Shown: positions 43,595-52,792 of the stretch, piece after piece | Layout of the letters: every line of letters starts with the position of its first letter | Position numbering within the stretch: position 1 is the stretch's first letter | NCBI RefSeq assembly: GCF_003182155.1 | Contig: NZ_QGTG01000008.1 | Span: 352,403-416,402 of the forward strand | From: Chitinophaga sp. S165 | GTDB taxonomy: Bacteria; Bacteroidota; Bacteroidia; Chitinophagales; Chitinophagaceae | DNA: 64,000 nucleotides | Direction: 5' to 3' | Translations under genes and position numbers: made by a program | The notes under the pieces: generated by a model | Told to the model about the DNA's origin: nothing | What the model saw: only the letters and a program-made list of their open reading frames with translations | The model's database searches: none

Positions 43595-45445
43595 ATGAGA
43601 AGATTGATCTATGTACTTACAGGTTTACTGTTCACACTACATGTGGCAGCGCAGGATACTTTATTCCGCTTCGCGATGGTGTCTGATACACATATTGGTA
43701 ACAAGAGTGGGGAAGAAGACCTGGAGCGTACAGTAAACGATATCAACAGTAATCCGGATATCGCCTTTGTGATGTTCTCCGGAGATATCACTGAATTTGG
43801 TTCTGATGAAGAGATCCGGCTGGCTAAAAAGATTATCAGTAAACTGAACAAGCCCTGGTATATCGTACCCGGCAATCACGACTCCAACTGGTCTGAGAGT
43901 GGCTGCAATACATTCCTGAATGTATTTGGCGGAGAAACGTTCAGTTTCCGGCATAAAGGATACTGGTTTATGGGAACCAGCTGTGGACCTAACATGCGTA
44001 TGGGGCCAGGACAGGTTCCCCGCGAAGACCTTACCTGGCTGAAACAACAACTGGATAAGGAGAAGGACAAAAACGTCCCCGTTATCTTTGTAAACCACTA
44101 CCCGCAGGATTCTGCCCAGAACAACTGGTATGAGCAACTGGGATTACTGAAAGGCCGGAACCTGAAAGCGATCATTGTAGGTCATGGTCATTCTAACAGA
44201 AAGCTCAATTTCGAAGGAATTCCCGGTATTATGTGCCGTTCTAACCTGCGTGCAAAAGAGCAGATAGGAGGCTATAACATTGTCTCCCTGGTAAATGATT
44301 CCCTTGTCTTCAACGAACGCAGACCAGGTGTTGAGACATTACCTTCCTGGCATGCCGTAGCGATTCCCGTAAAGGGTGTTCCGCAATGGGATGCTAATCC
44401 ACACAGACCATCGTACGATGTGAACCGCCAGTATACACAGGTAAAAGAGAAGTGGAGCATACAGGAGCCAGGTGATATAGGTGGGGGTGTAGCCGTTGCT
44501 GCAGGCAAAGTAGTGTATACAAACACAATGGGAGAGATCAAGGCTGTGAACCTTAGTAACGGTAAAGCACTCTGGCATTTCAGTGCAAAGGGAAAGATCT
44601 ATTCTACGCCACTGGTACATGGTAATAAAGTGATCGTTCCATGCACAGACGCACAGGTATATTGTCTGGATCTTAATACCGGTAAATTACAGTGGCAGCA
44701 GCCGCTTAATAAAGCCAGTGTAGCTTCGGCGGCTTTATACAAAGACATGGCCATTGTAGCAGCGTCTGACGGTCATTGCAGGGCCTACAATATTGCAGAT
44801 GGAAAACTGCAATGGGACTTTGATAGTGTACGCAACTTTGTACAGACACGCCCGCTGATCTACAAGGACAAAGTATACTTCGGTTCATGGGGGAATGATT
44901 TTTATGCACTGGACGCAGCTACCGGCAAACGCGTATGGACATGGAACAGCGGTGCTACCAACAGGATGTTCTCTGCAGCTGCCTGCTGGCCTGTGGCTAC
45001 TGCCGACCGCATATACATCGCCGCTCCTGACCAGTACCTCACCGCACTGGATGCAAATACCGGGAAACAGTTATGGCGCAAACATGATAAACAGGAATGG
45101 GTGCGTGAATCAATGGGACTTTCAGCAGATAGTAACCTTGTTTACGTAAAAACAATGCAGGGGCATATTCTGGGGTTGAATACCCATGCTTCCGATCAGG
45201 AAGTGATCTGGAGATCGCCGCTGGAAATGGGTTATGAGATCTGTCCTGTAGCGATCAATGAATATAACAATATCGTATTCATTCCTTCGCAATCTGGCGT
45301 AATATCTGCCCTGGCAGCCAAAGACGGCGCTATTTTGTGGAGGCATAAGATATCCAATTGTTTGCTGGTCAATATAAAGCCGGTAGATAACCATACGGTG
45401 CTTACATGCTCCGCTGACGGTAAACTGGCTTGTCTTGGTTATTAA
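43595..45445 (+). CDS. Exported metallophosphoesterase fused to a PQQ-type beta-propeller
   Basis: 616 residues with a signal peptide (about 1-19). Residues 24-245 are a calcineurin-like phosphoesterase with all metal motifs: D31-x-H33, GD at 63-64, GNHD at 93-96, His168 in VNHYP and GHGH at 196-199. Residues about 270-616 are a PQQ/quinoprotein-like propeller with at least six repeats of the type KLQWQ / KLQWDF / GKQLWRK and YCLDLNTG, YALDAATG, TALDANTG. It would hydrolyse phosphate esters or diesters outside the inner membrane, the propeller probably binding substrate or partner. Its place 11 bp after SusD marks it as part of the uptake locus. Confidence 0.9.
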   Translation: MRRLIYVLTGLLFTLHVAAQDTLFRFAMVSDTHIGNKSGEEDLERTVNDINSNPDIAFVMFSGDITEFGSDEEIRLAKKIISKLNKPWYIVPGNHDSNWSESGCNTFLNVFGGETFSFRHKGYWFMGTSCGPNMRMGPGQVPREDLTWLKQQLDKEKDKNVPVIFVNHYPQDSAQNNWYEQLGLLKGRNLKAIIVGHGHSNRKLNFEGIPGIMCRSNLRAKEQIGGYNIVSLVNDSLVFNERRPGVETLPSWHAVAIPVKGVPQWDANPHRPSYDVNRQYTQVKEKWSIQEPGDIGGGVAVAAGKVVYTNTMGEIKAVNLSNGKALWHFSAKGKIYSTPLVHGNKVIVPCTDAQVYCLDLNTGKLQWQQPLNKASVASAALYKDMAIVAASDGHCRAYNIADGKLQWDFDSVRNFVQTRPLIYKDKVYFGSWGNDFYALDAATGKRVWTWNSGATNRMFSAAACWPVATADRIYIAAPDQYLTALDANTGKQLWRKHDKQEWVRESMGLSADSNLVYVKTMQGHILGLNTHASDQEVIWRSPLEMGYEICPVAINEYNNIVFIPSQSGVISALAAKDGAILWRHKISNCLLVNIKPVDNHTVLTCSADGKLACLGY

Positions 45446-45496
45446 GATGGGACATTTGTCCCGCCTGCTCCGTTATTTTTGACGATCTTCACGTCT

Positions 45497-46066
45497 ATGA
45501 AAAGTATAGCTATTTTTTGCGGATCTAATTTTGGGAATGATCCCATTTATACCAGCCTGACCAAAGAATTGGCCAATGCTATCGCGAAGAACAGGTTGAG
45601 ATTGATCTATGGCGGTGCTGCCGTTGGACTGATGGGCGTGGTGGCCGATCAGGTACTGGCGCAGGGAGGCGAGGTGATCGGAGTATTGCCGGAAAAGATC
45701 TCCGGGACTGAAATTGCACACAAAGGTCTGACTGAACTGCATGTGGTATCCACCATGCATGAGCGGAAAGCAATGATGGCCAATCTTGCGGATTGTTTCA
45801 TAGCAATACCCGGCGGTATAGGTACTTTAGAAGAGATTATTGAAGTGTTCACATGGGCCCAACTGGGATTCCATAGTAAGCCCTGCGGCATCCTCAATGT
45901 AAATGGCTATTATGATAAGTTACAGGAACTCCTGATGACGATGTGCCAGGCTGGATTTTTATCAGAATACCATATGAAGTCCCTTATTTTCGATAATGAT
46001 CCGGAGCGGTTGCTGAATACCTTAATGGAACAAAAGATCGTTTATCAGCCTAAATGGGTGAAATAA
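45497..46066 (+). CDS. LOG family nucleoside-5'-monophosphate phosphoribohydrolase-like protein
   Basis: 189 residues from the ATG at 45497; the in-frame TTG at 45479 is in the promoter-like segment. The LOG hallmark PGGIGTLEE is at 105-113, and the upstream MHERK (87-91) and YGGAAVGLMG (38-47) segments are also conserved. Family enzymes release adenine or other bases from nucleoside monophosphates. It follows the phosphoesterase gene by 51 bp. TATTTTTG at 45474-45481 with TTTG at 45455-45458 may form its own promoter, though the 15-bp spacing is short. A strong terminator follows. Confidence 0.92.
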   Translation: MKSIAIFCGSNFGNDPIYTSLTKELANAIAKNRLRLIYGGAAVGLMGVVADQVLAQGGEVIGVLPEKISGTEIAHKGLTELHVVSTMHERKAMMANLADCFIAIPGGIGTLEEIIEVFTWAQLGFHSKPCGILNVNGYYDKLQELLMTMCQAGFLSEYHMKSLIFDNDPERLLNTLMEQKIVYQPKWVK

Positions 46067-46097
46067 AAGAAGGAGGCGTTCAGCCTCCTTCTTTTTA
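46065..46097. terminator. Bidirectional intrinsic terminator
   Basis: AAAAGAAGGAGGC (46065-46077) pairs with GCCTCCTTCTTTTT, loop GTTCA. It separates the LOG gene from the convergent secreted-protein gene and overlaps the latter's stop. Confidence 0.85.
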
Positions 46098-46853
46098 CTC
46101 TGCTATTGTAGCGGGTTGAGATAAGACAGTTTTCTCACCCTTATAAATTGTTAGTGTTGCCGGTGGATGATTCTTTTGTCTGAGCATATTGACATCACAA
46201 CTATAAACATAACCATCATTTTTAAATTCATACCTGTGGTTACCTCCTGTGCCTTCATGTATGAATGTTCCATTTTCTATGACGAGGTCAGGTTTGTCGC
46301 TCTGTTTACTTTGTAGAGGCCAGGAAGCATAACGATAATTGCCATTACCCATATCGTCTATTCTGATCTTGAACTTTTTCGTTTTCATGAAACAGACTGG
46401 CCGCTCAAATCCCTGAAGAGATGGATGAATGTAGTTCTTTTGTTTATCTATCCGTGCTACTCTCTTTTTGCTTTCGGCGGCTGACTGGTAGTTAACCGCT
46501 ATTAACTTACCATTCTCATCCAGCCAGAGTACGCCATTGCGTAGCATCAGCCCACGCCATCCCATTTTTGTCCAGTCTTTGTCAGGTTTGGATGTTACGA
46601 TAATATTGACCAGCGAGTCGTCGAATATTTCATCGTACCTGTTTATAAACTCCTGCTTGTTTCTTATTGGAGGAATGGGATAAGCCCTTTTGAAAGGATA
46701 AGTGATCTTGCCGGATAGTTCAGCTTTATTTTGCTGCCTGATAATGGTAATAAAATCAGCAATGACTTTCTGATACTCCGGGTTTTGTACCTGGCTGAAA
46801 GCAGAAAGGAAAGGTAGTATTAACAGCAGTATGGCAATGAATGGTTTCTTCAT
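46095..46853 (-). CDS. Secreted protein of unknown function
   Basis: 252 residues from the ATG at 46853 (a further upstream TTG start has no support). Signal peptide MKKPFIAILLLILPFLSAFS (1-20). The first half (YQKVIADFITIIRQQNKAEL, NKQEFINRYDEIFDD) resembles a small helical NTF2-like segment. The second half is a beta-rich unit (RYASWPLQSKQSDKPDLVI, HEGTGGNHRYEF). I do not recognise the family. Probably periplasmic. Confidence 0.7.
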   Translation of the reverse strand: MKKPFIAILLLILPFLSAFSQVQNPEYQKVIADFITIIRQQNKAELSGKITYPFKRAYPIPPIRNKQEFINRYDEIFDDSLVNIIVTSKPDKDWTKMGWRGLMLRNGVLWLDENGKLIAVNYQSAAESKKRVARIDKQKNYIHPSLQGFERPVCFMKTKKFKIRIDDMGNGNYRYASWPLQSKQSDKPDLVIENGTFIHEGTGGNHRYEFKNDGYVYSCDVNMLRQKNHPPATLTIYKGEKTVLSQPATIAE

Positions 46854-46967
46854 AAATCTTACATTGGTTCTAATTAAACATGTAACCGTTCGCCGGCAAA
46901 TATACAAAACGCTGACGCCTTCAGATTGGAGAAAGCTTTTTTAAGATTATTTTATTAACTGCTTACA

Positions 46968-48020
46968 TCAAGTATTCCATTTCAACACATTCTTCAGCAC
47001 CTTCAATGCCTTTTTAGTATCCTGAGATAGTCCGGCAATGATCTCCTGCAATCCGTGTTGCAGATTCTCCAGGTTATTCTTTTCACTCTTCCAGTCAATA
47101 AACCGCACGCCTTGCGCACTTTTGGCGAATCCCAGCAGGAACTCATAGCGTGGGTGATGGTACAGTGCCTTGATCTGCTCCTTAAGATCTTTTACCTGTT
47201 CTTTCAATGTAATATTATATAGATCAAGTTTCGCATTGGTAAGCTGATCGGGATGCCGGTCTTCCTCCTGTATCCAGGTTATTTCCAGTTGGAGCATGGT
47301 CAGCAGGTCGCCTTGTTCCCTTGCAATGGTCAGTTGTTTCATCAGTTCTTCTTTCTGCCGGATACGTTCCGGATCTTGTTCAAGATCGGGATGGAAGACC
47401 TTTGCCAGCTGTCTGTAAAGGTGATGCACATTCTTTTTACGAACCTCTTCCAGCAAACGTTCCCTTTCTTCTTTCTGCAATTGTTTTTTCGTCTTTCGTT
47501 GATTGGTAGCCGTACTTTCGAGTTCTGTTCTTTTCATCGGAAGTGACGATTCCGGATCATCTTCTTCATTGTGCACGGCGGCTGCCTTTCTTAGTTTGGA
47601 AAGATATTGTTCCGTCAGCTCCTGGTAGGTGATCTCTGATAATGCGTTGAATATCTCCAATAGTTCTCCTTCAGGATCTTCCTGCTGATACCGGAATATA
47701 TCATGTAACTGATGGATAATCAGCAACCTTAACGCCTCTTTTTCATGATCAGAAAGCCCTTTTGAGATAGTCATGAATCCGTTCATAAGCACCGCCACTT
47801 TTGCTCTCAAACCGGTAACCTGCTGCATAAGCGGGTACATGTGTTTTATGTAATACTGTACTTGCTTGTCGAGCAGCACGGTTGTTTCTTTGAGCTCTTC
47901 CCGCAGTTGAGCTATCTGCTGCGTCAGTTTATTGAATGTTTGCTGCTCTTTGCTAAGACCAGCTTTGTCAGACTTACCAATGATCAGTTCTTTTGATCGT
48001 TTATGCGGCTCCTGCTCCAT
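46968..48020 (-). CDS. Protein with coiled coil and J-domain-like HPD segment
   Basis: A 350-residue cytosolic protein. The N-terminal third is a coiled coil (about 22-65). Residues about 175-240 hold a basic linker (RKTKKQLQKEERERLLEEV) and a J-domain-like helix pair with an intact HPD (LYRQLAKVFHPDLEQDP, about 206-222). The C-terminus is helical. The HPD suggests interaction with a DnaK chaperone, but the rest is unlike DnaJ. Its start is about 112 bp from the next gene in the opposite direction. Confidence 0.72.
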   Translation of the reverse strand: MEQEPHKRSKELIIGKSDKAGLSKEQQTFNKLTQQIAQLREELKETTVLLDKQVQYYIKHMYPLMQQVTGLRAKVAVLMNGFMTISKGLSDHEKEALRLLIIHQLHDIFRYQQEDPEGELLEIFNALSEITYQELTEQYLSKLRKAAAVHNEEDDPESSLPMKRTELESTATNQRKTKKQLQKEERERLLEEVRKKNVHHLYRQLAKVFHPDLEQDPERIRQKEELMKQLTIAREQGDLLTMLQLEITWIQEEDRHPDQLTNAKLDLYNITLKEQVKDLKEQIKALYHHPRYEFLLGFAKSAQGVRFIDWKSEKNNLENLQHGLQEIIAGLSQDTKKALKVLKNVLKWNT

Positions 48021-48132
48021 GATTTGTACTTTATATTGACGGCTAAACCATGCAAAATTACGAAAGAAACAGAATTGATTATGTCACCAGTAGTGATCGA
48101 TGTTTCGTATCTTGCATGAATAAACCGATCCT

Positions 48133-49002
48133 ATGAAACGTTATCTTCTTCTATTGCTGCTATTCTTAGCTAACAGCGTATCTGCGACAAGCATCTCGTA
48201 TTTCCCCTTTAGTAAAATGCTGACTGAGTGCAAAGCTTATTATATCTGCCGTTATCTGCGAACAGAAAGAGACAGTCTGGTGCTTGCCGACAGGCACTCA
48301 GGCAAAGAGTTTATTGTTAGCAGAAAGGGTCACGATGATCCTGCTGGAGACAGTTACCTGGTGGCAGAAAATGAAGCGAACACATATGTAGTCAGAAGCT
48401 ATCCTTACAGCAAGGAAAACGATGAGATAGTAGCGCGGCTTTCGTCACGTATCAGAGATATAGATAAGATGCGCAATTCTAAAAAAAAAATCAATGCTTG
48501 TAAAGAGTGGATCTTTTCCTTAATGGACGTTCCATTTCTTCGTTGGTATGGATTTTATGAATGGGAGGACAATCAAATCATCGGTGACTATAAAGCTTTA
48601 AAAAAAAGAAGGAAGTCCTCATCTTTTAATATCCTGACCCCGCAGGAAAGTGAAAGGCTTTATAAGGCATTTTTAACCTATCGCTGGCCCAATTTTTACA
48701 CATGGGATGTCGTATGGTTGCTGGACAGCAGTTATAATGACAGGGTAGTAAAATATGTATGTCAGTTCCTGGAATGGACGTTAAGTGAAGAAGCGGAGGA
48801 TTTTGAATATAATGATGGTTCAATGCATTCAACTTGTGAATATTGTGGTGTATATGTATTGTCAGCCGCTGGTCTTGGGGGAGAAGAGTTTCTCAAAATT
48901 GCAGACGAGTATGATAAAGACAGCAATAAATTTACGAGCGGTTCAGATAAAGTATATATCAGGCGGATGGTAGAGGCTTTAAAAAAACAATTTTCCAGAT
49001 AG
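48133..49002 (+). CDS. Secreted protein of unknown function
   Basis: A 289-residue protein with a signal peptide (about 1-20, ending VSA). The mature part has several aromatic clusters (WGF-type WYGFYEWED, YRWPNFYTWDVVWLLDSSYN) and a CEYCG pair. No family is recognised. The following gene begins 70 bp later on the same strand. Confidence 0.65.
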   Translation: MKRYLLLLLLFLANSVSATSISYFPFSKMLTECKAYYICRYLRTERDSLVLADRHSGKEFIVSRKGHDDPAGDSYLVAENEANTYVVRSYPYSKENDEIVARLSSRIRDIDKMRNSKKKINACKEWIFSLMDVPFLRWYGFYEWEDNQIIGDYKALKKRRKSSSFNILTPQESERLYKAFLTYRWPNFYTWDVVWLLDSSYNDRVVKYVCQFLEWTLSEEAEDFEYNDGSMHSTCEYCGVYVLSAAGLGGEEFLKIADEYDKDSNKFTSGSDKVYIRRMVEALKKQFSR

Positions 49003-49072
49003 TTTTTTTTCTACACTTTTGATAGCATAAGTCATTCTAAACGCTTTAATTGCGTTTTAAACCTAACCACGT

Positions 49073-49648
49073 ATGAAAAAGACTAACGATACTAAAAAGA
49101 AGTTATCGCCAGAGGCGCAGCAGGAACTTCTCAGTATATTAAAAAACCGCTTTGAGAAGAACAAGAATCGCCATAAAGGCCTTGAATGGGCTAATGTACA
49201 GGCGAAGCTGGAAGCTGATCCCGGGAAACTGTGGTCGCTTGATAAGATGGAGGAAACCGGAGGAGAACCTGATGTAGTTGGTTATGATAAGAAGACGGAC
49301 GAATACATTTTTTATGATTGTTCAGCAGAAAGTCCCAAAGGCCGTAGAAGCGTTTGTTATGACCATGAAGCACTCGAGTCAAGGAAAGAGCATAAACCGG
49401 AAGATAGTGCCATAGAAATGGCAGCAAACATGGGTATTGAACTGTTAACAGAGGAACAATACCGGGAGCTGCAGCAACTGGGGAATTTTGATCTGAAGAC
49501 CTCGAGCTGGATATTGACACCAGCTGCTATCAGGAAGCTGGACGGGGCGCTCTTCTGCGATCGTCGCTATGATCATGTATTCACGTATCACAATGGCGCA
49601 TCTTCATATTATGCAGCCCGGGGATTCCGTGGTTCGCTAAAGGTGTAA
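49073..49648 (+). CDS. DUF4256 family protein
   Basis: A 191-residue soluble protein matching the DUF4256 family: LSPEAQQELLSILKNRFEKN, then WSLDKMEETGGEPDVVGYD, YIFYDCSAESPKGRRSVCYD and the C-terminal WILTPAAIRKLDGALFCDRRY. Function unknown. The Cys and His residues (YDCSAES, CYDHEAL) are well placed for a conserved pocket, but no activity is established. No partner gene is evident. Confidence 0.9.
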   Translation: MKKTNDTKKKLSPEAQQELLSILKNRFEKNKNRHKGLEWANVQAKLEADPGKLWSLDKMEETGGEPDVVGYDKKTDEYIFYDCSAESPKGRRSVCYDHEALESRKEHKPEDSAIEMAANMGIELLTEEQYRELQQLGNFDLKTSSWILTPAAIRKLDGALFCDRRYDHVFTYHNGASSYYAARGFRGSLKV

Positions 49649-49800
49649 GCTTAACTTGGGGCAAATGCCGCTCTGGTTCTATTTAATGCAGCTTTTGCTA
49701 CTGAGCACTAGTCAGCCGGATTTTTATGGACGATGCCCTATACCGATAGATACTATTAAATTAAATTTCAATAAGTATTCTCAAATTATTGTCTAATTTA

Positions 49801-52305
49801 ATGGCATATTCCTATGCATCTATGTCTCATGAACATAATACCACTCAGGCTATTCAAACAGCTACCCGTTCTGTAGCAGATAACCAACTCGCTTCCGGGA
49901 TCTCAAAACCTGCTGTTCAACCGCTTCAAAAGGTTGCAGACATGCCATTTACTGCTCCTGCCGGAGATAACAATGGTCAGGCTGGAACGGTGGACAGGAA
50001 ACCATTTCAATTAAGAGCAAACAACACGGGGCTCCCGGATAATTTGAAATCCGGCATCGAAAATTTGAGCGGGTACTCCATGGATGATGTCAGAGTAAAT
50101 TACAACTCTGCCAGGCCGGCACAATTGCAGGCGCATGCTTATGCGCAAGGTACAGATATTCATGTAGCTCCGGGACAGGAAAAGCACCTGGCGCATGAAG
50201 CATGGCATGTGGTGCAACAGAAGCAGGGAAGAGTATCGCCAACATTTCAGCTAAAAAGCGATATTCCTGTGAATGATGATGCCGCACTGGAACAAGAGGC
50301 CGACGTCATGGGAGAGAAGGCGTTGCAATTCGCCACAGCAGGTCCTGCACCCTTGAAACATCAGCATATAAATAATACCGTATTGCAGGGTGCTTTCCTC
50401 GACATAGCTGCTGCTAGCTTTACGGACTACATTGCTGAACAGGAAACAAAGCAGAAAGAGATAGGAGCGCATAGAGAATCATTTACCACAGTTGGTTTCG
50501 AGCATGAGTTCACCCAAACGGAAGGAGAAGGAAACTCATTGGCGGGTATATCACATCTGGAGCTTGCCAAAGCACGTCCACTGGCTTTTACCAAATTGCC
50601 GTTCATACTTGAAACTGATGCCGCCAATGCGCTGGAACTGGTAAGCCCTCCTTTCCTGATCAAAACACTTACAAATACAATGATCCCTGATCCTGCGGAT
50701 ATAGAAAAAGTGGACAGCCTGATACGGGTGAAGCTGTTGGAATTGTCCACGAAGGGAACCATTGATGGCATGCTTAAAGGATTCAAGACAGCAGGGCTTG
50801 ATTTTTCCGCAGCTGAAAACCTTAAGATAGAGCAGAAGAACGTATCTCATAAGAGCGGTGTAAAAGATTATGCGAGTGCTCCGGACCTGGAGTTTAAGGA
50901 GTTAAAAAAGATAAAGATCAAGCCTACTGAAAAAGGTGGAGGCATCACCAGTCAGGTGAATTTCGCTACCACAGCACAGACATTTGACGATCTGCAGAAT
51001 ATCAATAAAGAAGATGCGCTGGATATTACCAGAGGCAGAAAGCCCGGATTTAATCCGAAAGCAATACTTGCCACGCTTGAGAAGGGTATTAAAGTGGCTA
51101 TCGCGCAAACCGGTATTGCAGAAACACCAGGTCGTACTATCTTCATCAACCAGCTTGCACGTACCTTGAGCGGACAGTTTGCCGTTCCGGCGATAGAACA
51201 TGTAAAGAACGAGCAGGAGAGGATATACGACAATACATCTGATCTGGCCCGTAATAAAGGTGCAACCTCAAAGTTCAGGTTCAATGCTTATTTGTCCAGT
51301 GCAGTAAAAGATGTTGACGGCGCCTGGATTAAGGACAGTCTGATGAACATAGGTCTGGGGGTACTGAAAGATGACGACTGGAGAGCGATCAGGGGAATGG
51401 TAACCAACGCCAGACTGGCAGATGGTATCAGAGGTCTGGAACTACCTGAGTTTACGAACATTAACGGGTTTGAAAAAGAGTCAGAACAGGAGGAGGGGAA
51501 TGCGTTGATCGCAGAAACGCTGCAAGCGGCAAAGGCCAGCATGATAAAAGCCCTTTCAACGATTGCCACGCAGATAGAGATGGTATATACCCACGATCTC
51601 ATGACCAAAGAAGGATATAAGAGTACAGAGCTTGGCATTTTCCCTAATGAGGCGGTCGGCTTTATGGGGCATAATGATGAGATGATAGGAGCAAGGCAGG
51701 ACACTTACATTGATACAAGAAAGGCACAGCTGCCCCAGGTGACCGATGAACGCCTGCATGTAGCAGAAACACGCAAAGACGGCGTAGACAGCCTGTATAT
51801 GCTGGCTTTTAAAACAGATAAGCTGGATATTAAAGGATTAGAGGCGATGGCGCAGTTTCAGGCCGCTAAAATCAGCGCGATAGATCTGGAGATCGTGGAC
51901 TTAGAGAAAGCCAAAGCCGTAGCGGAAGAGGATATCAAAGACACTGAAAATGCTATACTGTTACTGAGGCCGAGAATAACAGCGCATTATCGCGATTATG
52001 ATGTTCAGCTGGAGCAATTTAAAAAGCAATTTGCCGAGACAAGTAAAGGTAATGTTCCACCCAGAGCAAAACAAATAACGCAGTTCGATAAAAAATTTGA
52101 TCCGGAAGGCCTGAAAGATAAGCTGGAGAAGGGATTACCGGGAAAACGTAGACAACAAACACCTGTTATTGAGAAAAAAGAGAAAGAAATTAAGGAAAAG
52201 CGAAAGGAACAGGAGCCATACCAGCTTTTGATTAAAGCCATAGTATCACGGATAGTGAGAAAGCAAATAATGGATCAATATATGGGACAGCAACAGCTGT
52301 TTTAA
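49801..52305 (+). CDS. DUF4157 (eCIS-core) protein with an amidoligase-like segment, candidate effector
   Basis: 834 residues from the ATG at 49801 (a TTG at 49789 is in frame but less likely). Residues about 72-150 are the DUF4157 eCIS-core domain, with HEAWH (132-136, HExxH) followed by VVQQ. Residues about 228-300 show GFEHEF (232-237), HLELA and ETDAANALELVSPPF (271-285), a pattern like the G-x-E-x-E and D-...-ELVSP motifs of COOH-NH2 amidoligases. The middle is mixed alpha/beta. The C-terminus (about 700-825) is a coiled coil with many Lys and Glu. DUF4157 is common in proteins loaded by contractile injection systems. No immunity gene is evident. A terminator follows at 52357. Confidence 0.8.
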   Translation: MAYSYASMSHEHNTTQAIQTATRSVADNQLASGISKPAVQPLQKVADMPFTAPAGDNNGQAGTVDRKPFQLRANNTGLPDNLKSGIENLSGYSMDDVRVNYNSARPAQLQAHAYAQGTDIHVAPGQEKHLAHEAWHVVQQKQGRVSPTFQLKSDIPVNDDAALEQEADVMGEKALQFATAGPAPLKHQHINNTVLQGAFLDIAAASFTDYIAEQETKQKEIGAHRESFTTVGFEHEFTQTEGEGNSLAGISHLELAKARPLAFTKLPFILETDAANALELVSPPFLIKTLTNTMIPDPADIEKVDSLIRVKLLELSTKGTIDGMLKGFKTAGLDFSAAENLKIEQKNVSHKSGVKDYASAPDLEFKELKKIKIKPTEKGGGITSQVNFATTAQTFDDLQNINKEDALDITRGRKPGFNPKAILATLEKGIKVAIAQTGIAETPGRTIFINQLARTLSGQFAVPAIEHVKNEQERIYDNTSDLARNKGATSKFRFNAYLSSAVKDVDGAWIKDSLMNIGLGVLKDDDWRAIRGMVTNARLADGIRGLELPEFTNINGFEKESEQEEGNALIAETLQAAKASMIKALSTIATQIEMVYTHDLMTKEGYKSTELGIFPNEAVGFMGHNDEMIGARQDTYIDTRKAQLPQVTDERLHVAETRKDGVDSLYMLAFKTDKLDIKGLEAMAQFQAAKISAIDLEIVDLEKAKAVAEEDIKDTENAILLLRPRITAHYRDYDVQLEQFKKQFAETSKGNVPPRAKQITQFDKKFDPEGLKDKLEKGLPGKRRQQTPVIEKKEKEIKEKRKEQEPYQLLIKAIVSRIVRKQIMDQYMGQQQLF

Positions 52306-52356
52306 ATAATCAGATGCCTCTTGGTGGTAAGCCGGGGCTAATAATGAGCATTTGAA

Positions 52357-52388
52357 AGCTCCCTGGACTGACCAGGGGGCTTTTTTTA
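52357..52388 (+). terminator. Terminator after the DUF4157 gene
   Basis: AGCTCCCTGG (52357-52367 region) pairs with CCAGGGGGCT (52372-52381), followed by seven Ts. It lies about 52 bp beyond the stop. Confidence 0.8.
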
Positions 52389-52460
52389 TTCTTTCAGGCA
52401 AGAACCTTCTCCTGGTAATGGTCTGATATAGGCTGGCATATGGCGAATTCATTTTAATAT

Positions 52461-52572
52461 CCCATCTATAAACCATTGTTTACCCATATATAACCCATAT
52501 ATATCCCATACCTCTTAAATATGGGATATATATGGGTTATATATGGGATATATATGGGACATATATGGGACA
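52461..52572. repeat. Symmetric 11-bp-phased inverted repeat array
   Basis: Two exact 28-nt arms, 52483-52510 and 52520-52547, flank a 9-nt loop (CCTCTTAAA). The arms are made of 11-bp units around TATATGGGA. GGG starts at 52523, 52534, 52545, 52556 and 52567; CCC starts at 52461, 52483, 52494 and 52505, with a degenerate ACC at 52472. All are spaced exactly 11 bp, so the array is about five units on each side. Known function: none that I can name. Confidence 0.9.
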
Positions 52573-52792
52573 TCTCTGATAACAGGCTATGGTAGCAGCT
52601 TTACTGGTACAGTATGAAAAGCTTGTTTTGTTTCATTGTGATAATAAGTTAGATTTATGTTAAATAAAATATTAATAACTATCTTTTTTGAATGGGAAAA
52701 ATAAATACAGGTGTTTTTTGACGGGAGGGCAGAGCCTGGTAGAAGACAGGTCTGAATTATTAGAAAAAGAAATTAATTTCTATATTTAGAGC

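Larger units (their letters stand above)
52306..52792. other. Long intergenic region before the second ECF gene
   Basis: 487 bp with no gene. It contains a terminator (52357-52388), the phased inverted repeat array (52461-52572) and then about 220 bp of AT-rich leader in front of the sigma gene. No exact TAnnTTTG box is seen near the sigma start. Confidence 0.6.

Noticed and set aside
52461..52572. CRISPR or simple microsatellite
   Set aside because: The unit is only 11 bp with no spacers, and the exact mirror arrangement with constant phase is not what a simple one-direction microsatellite gives.
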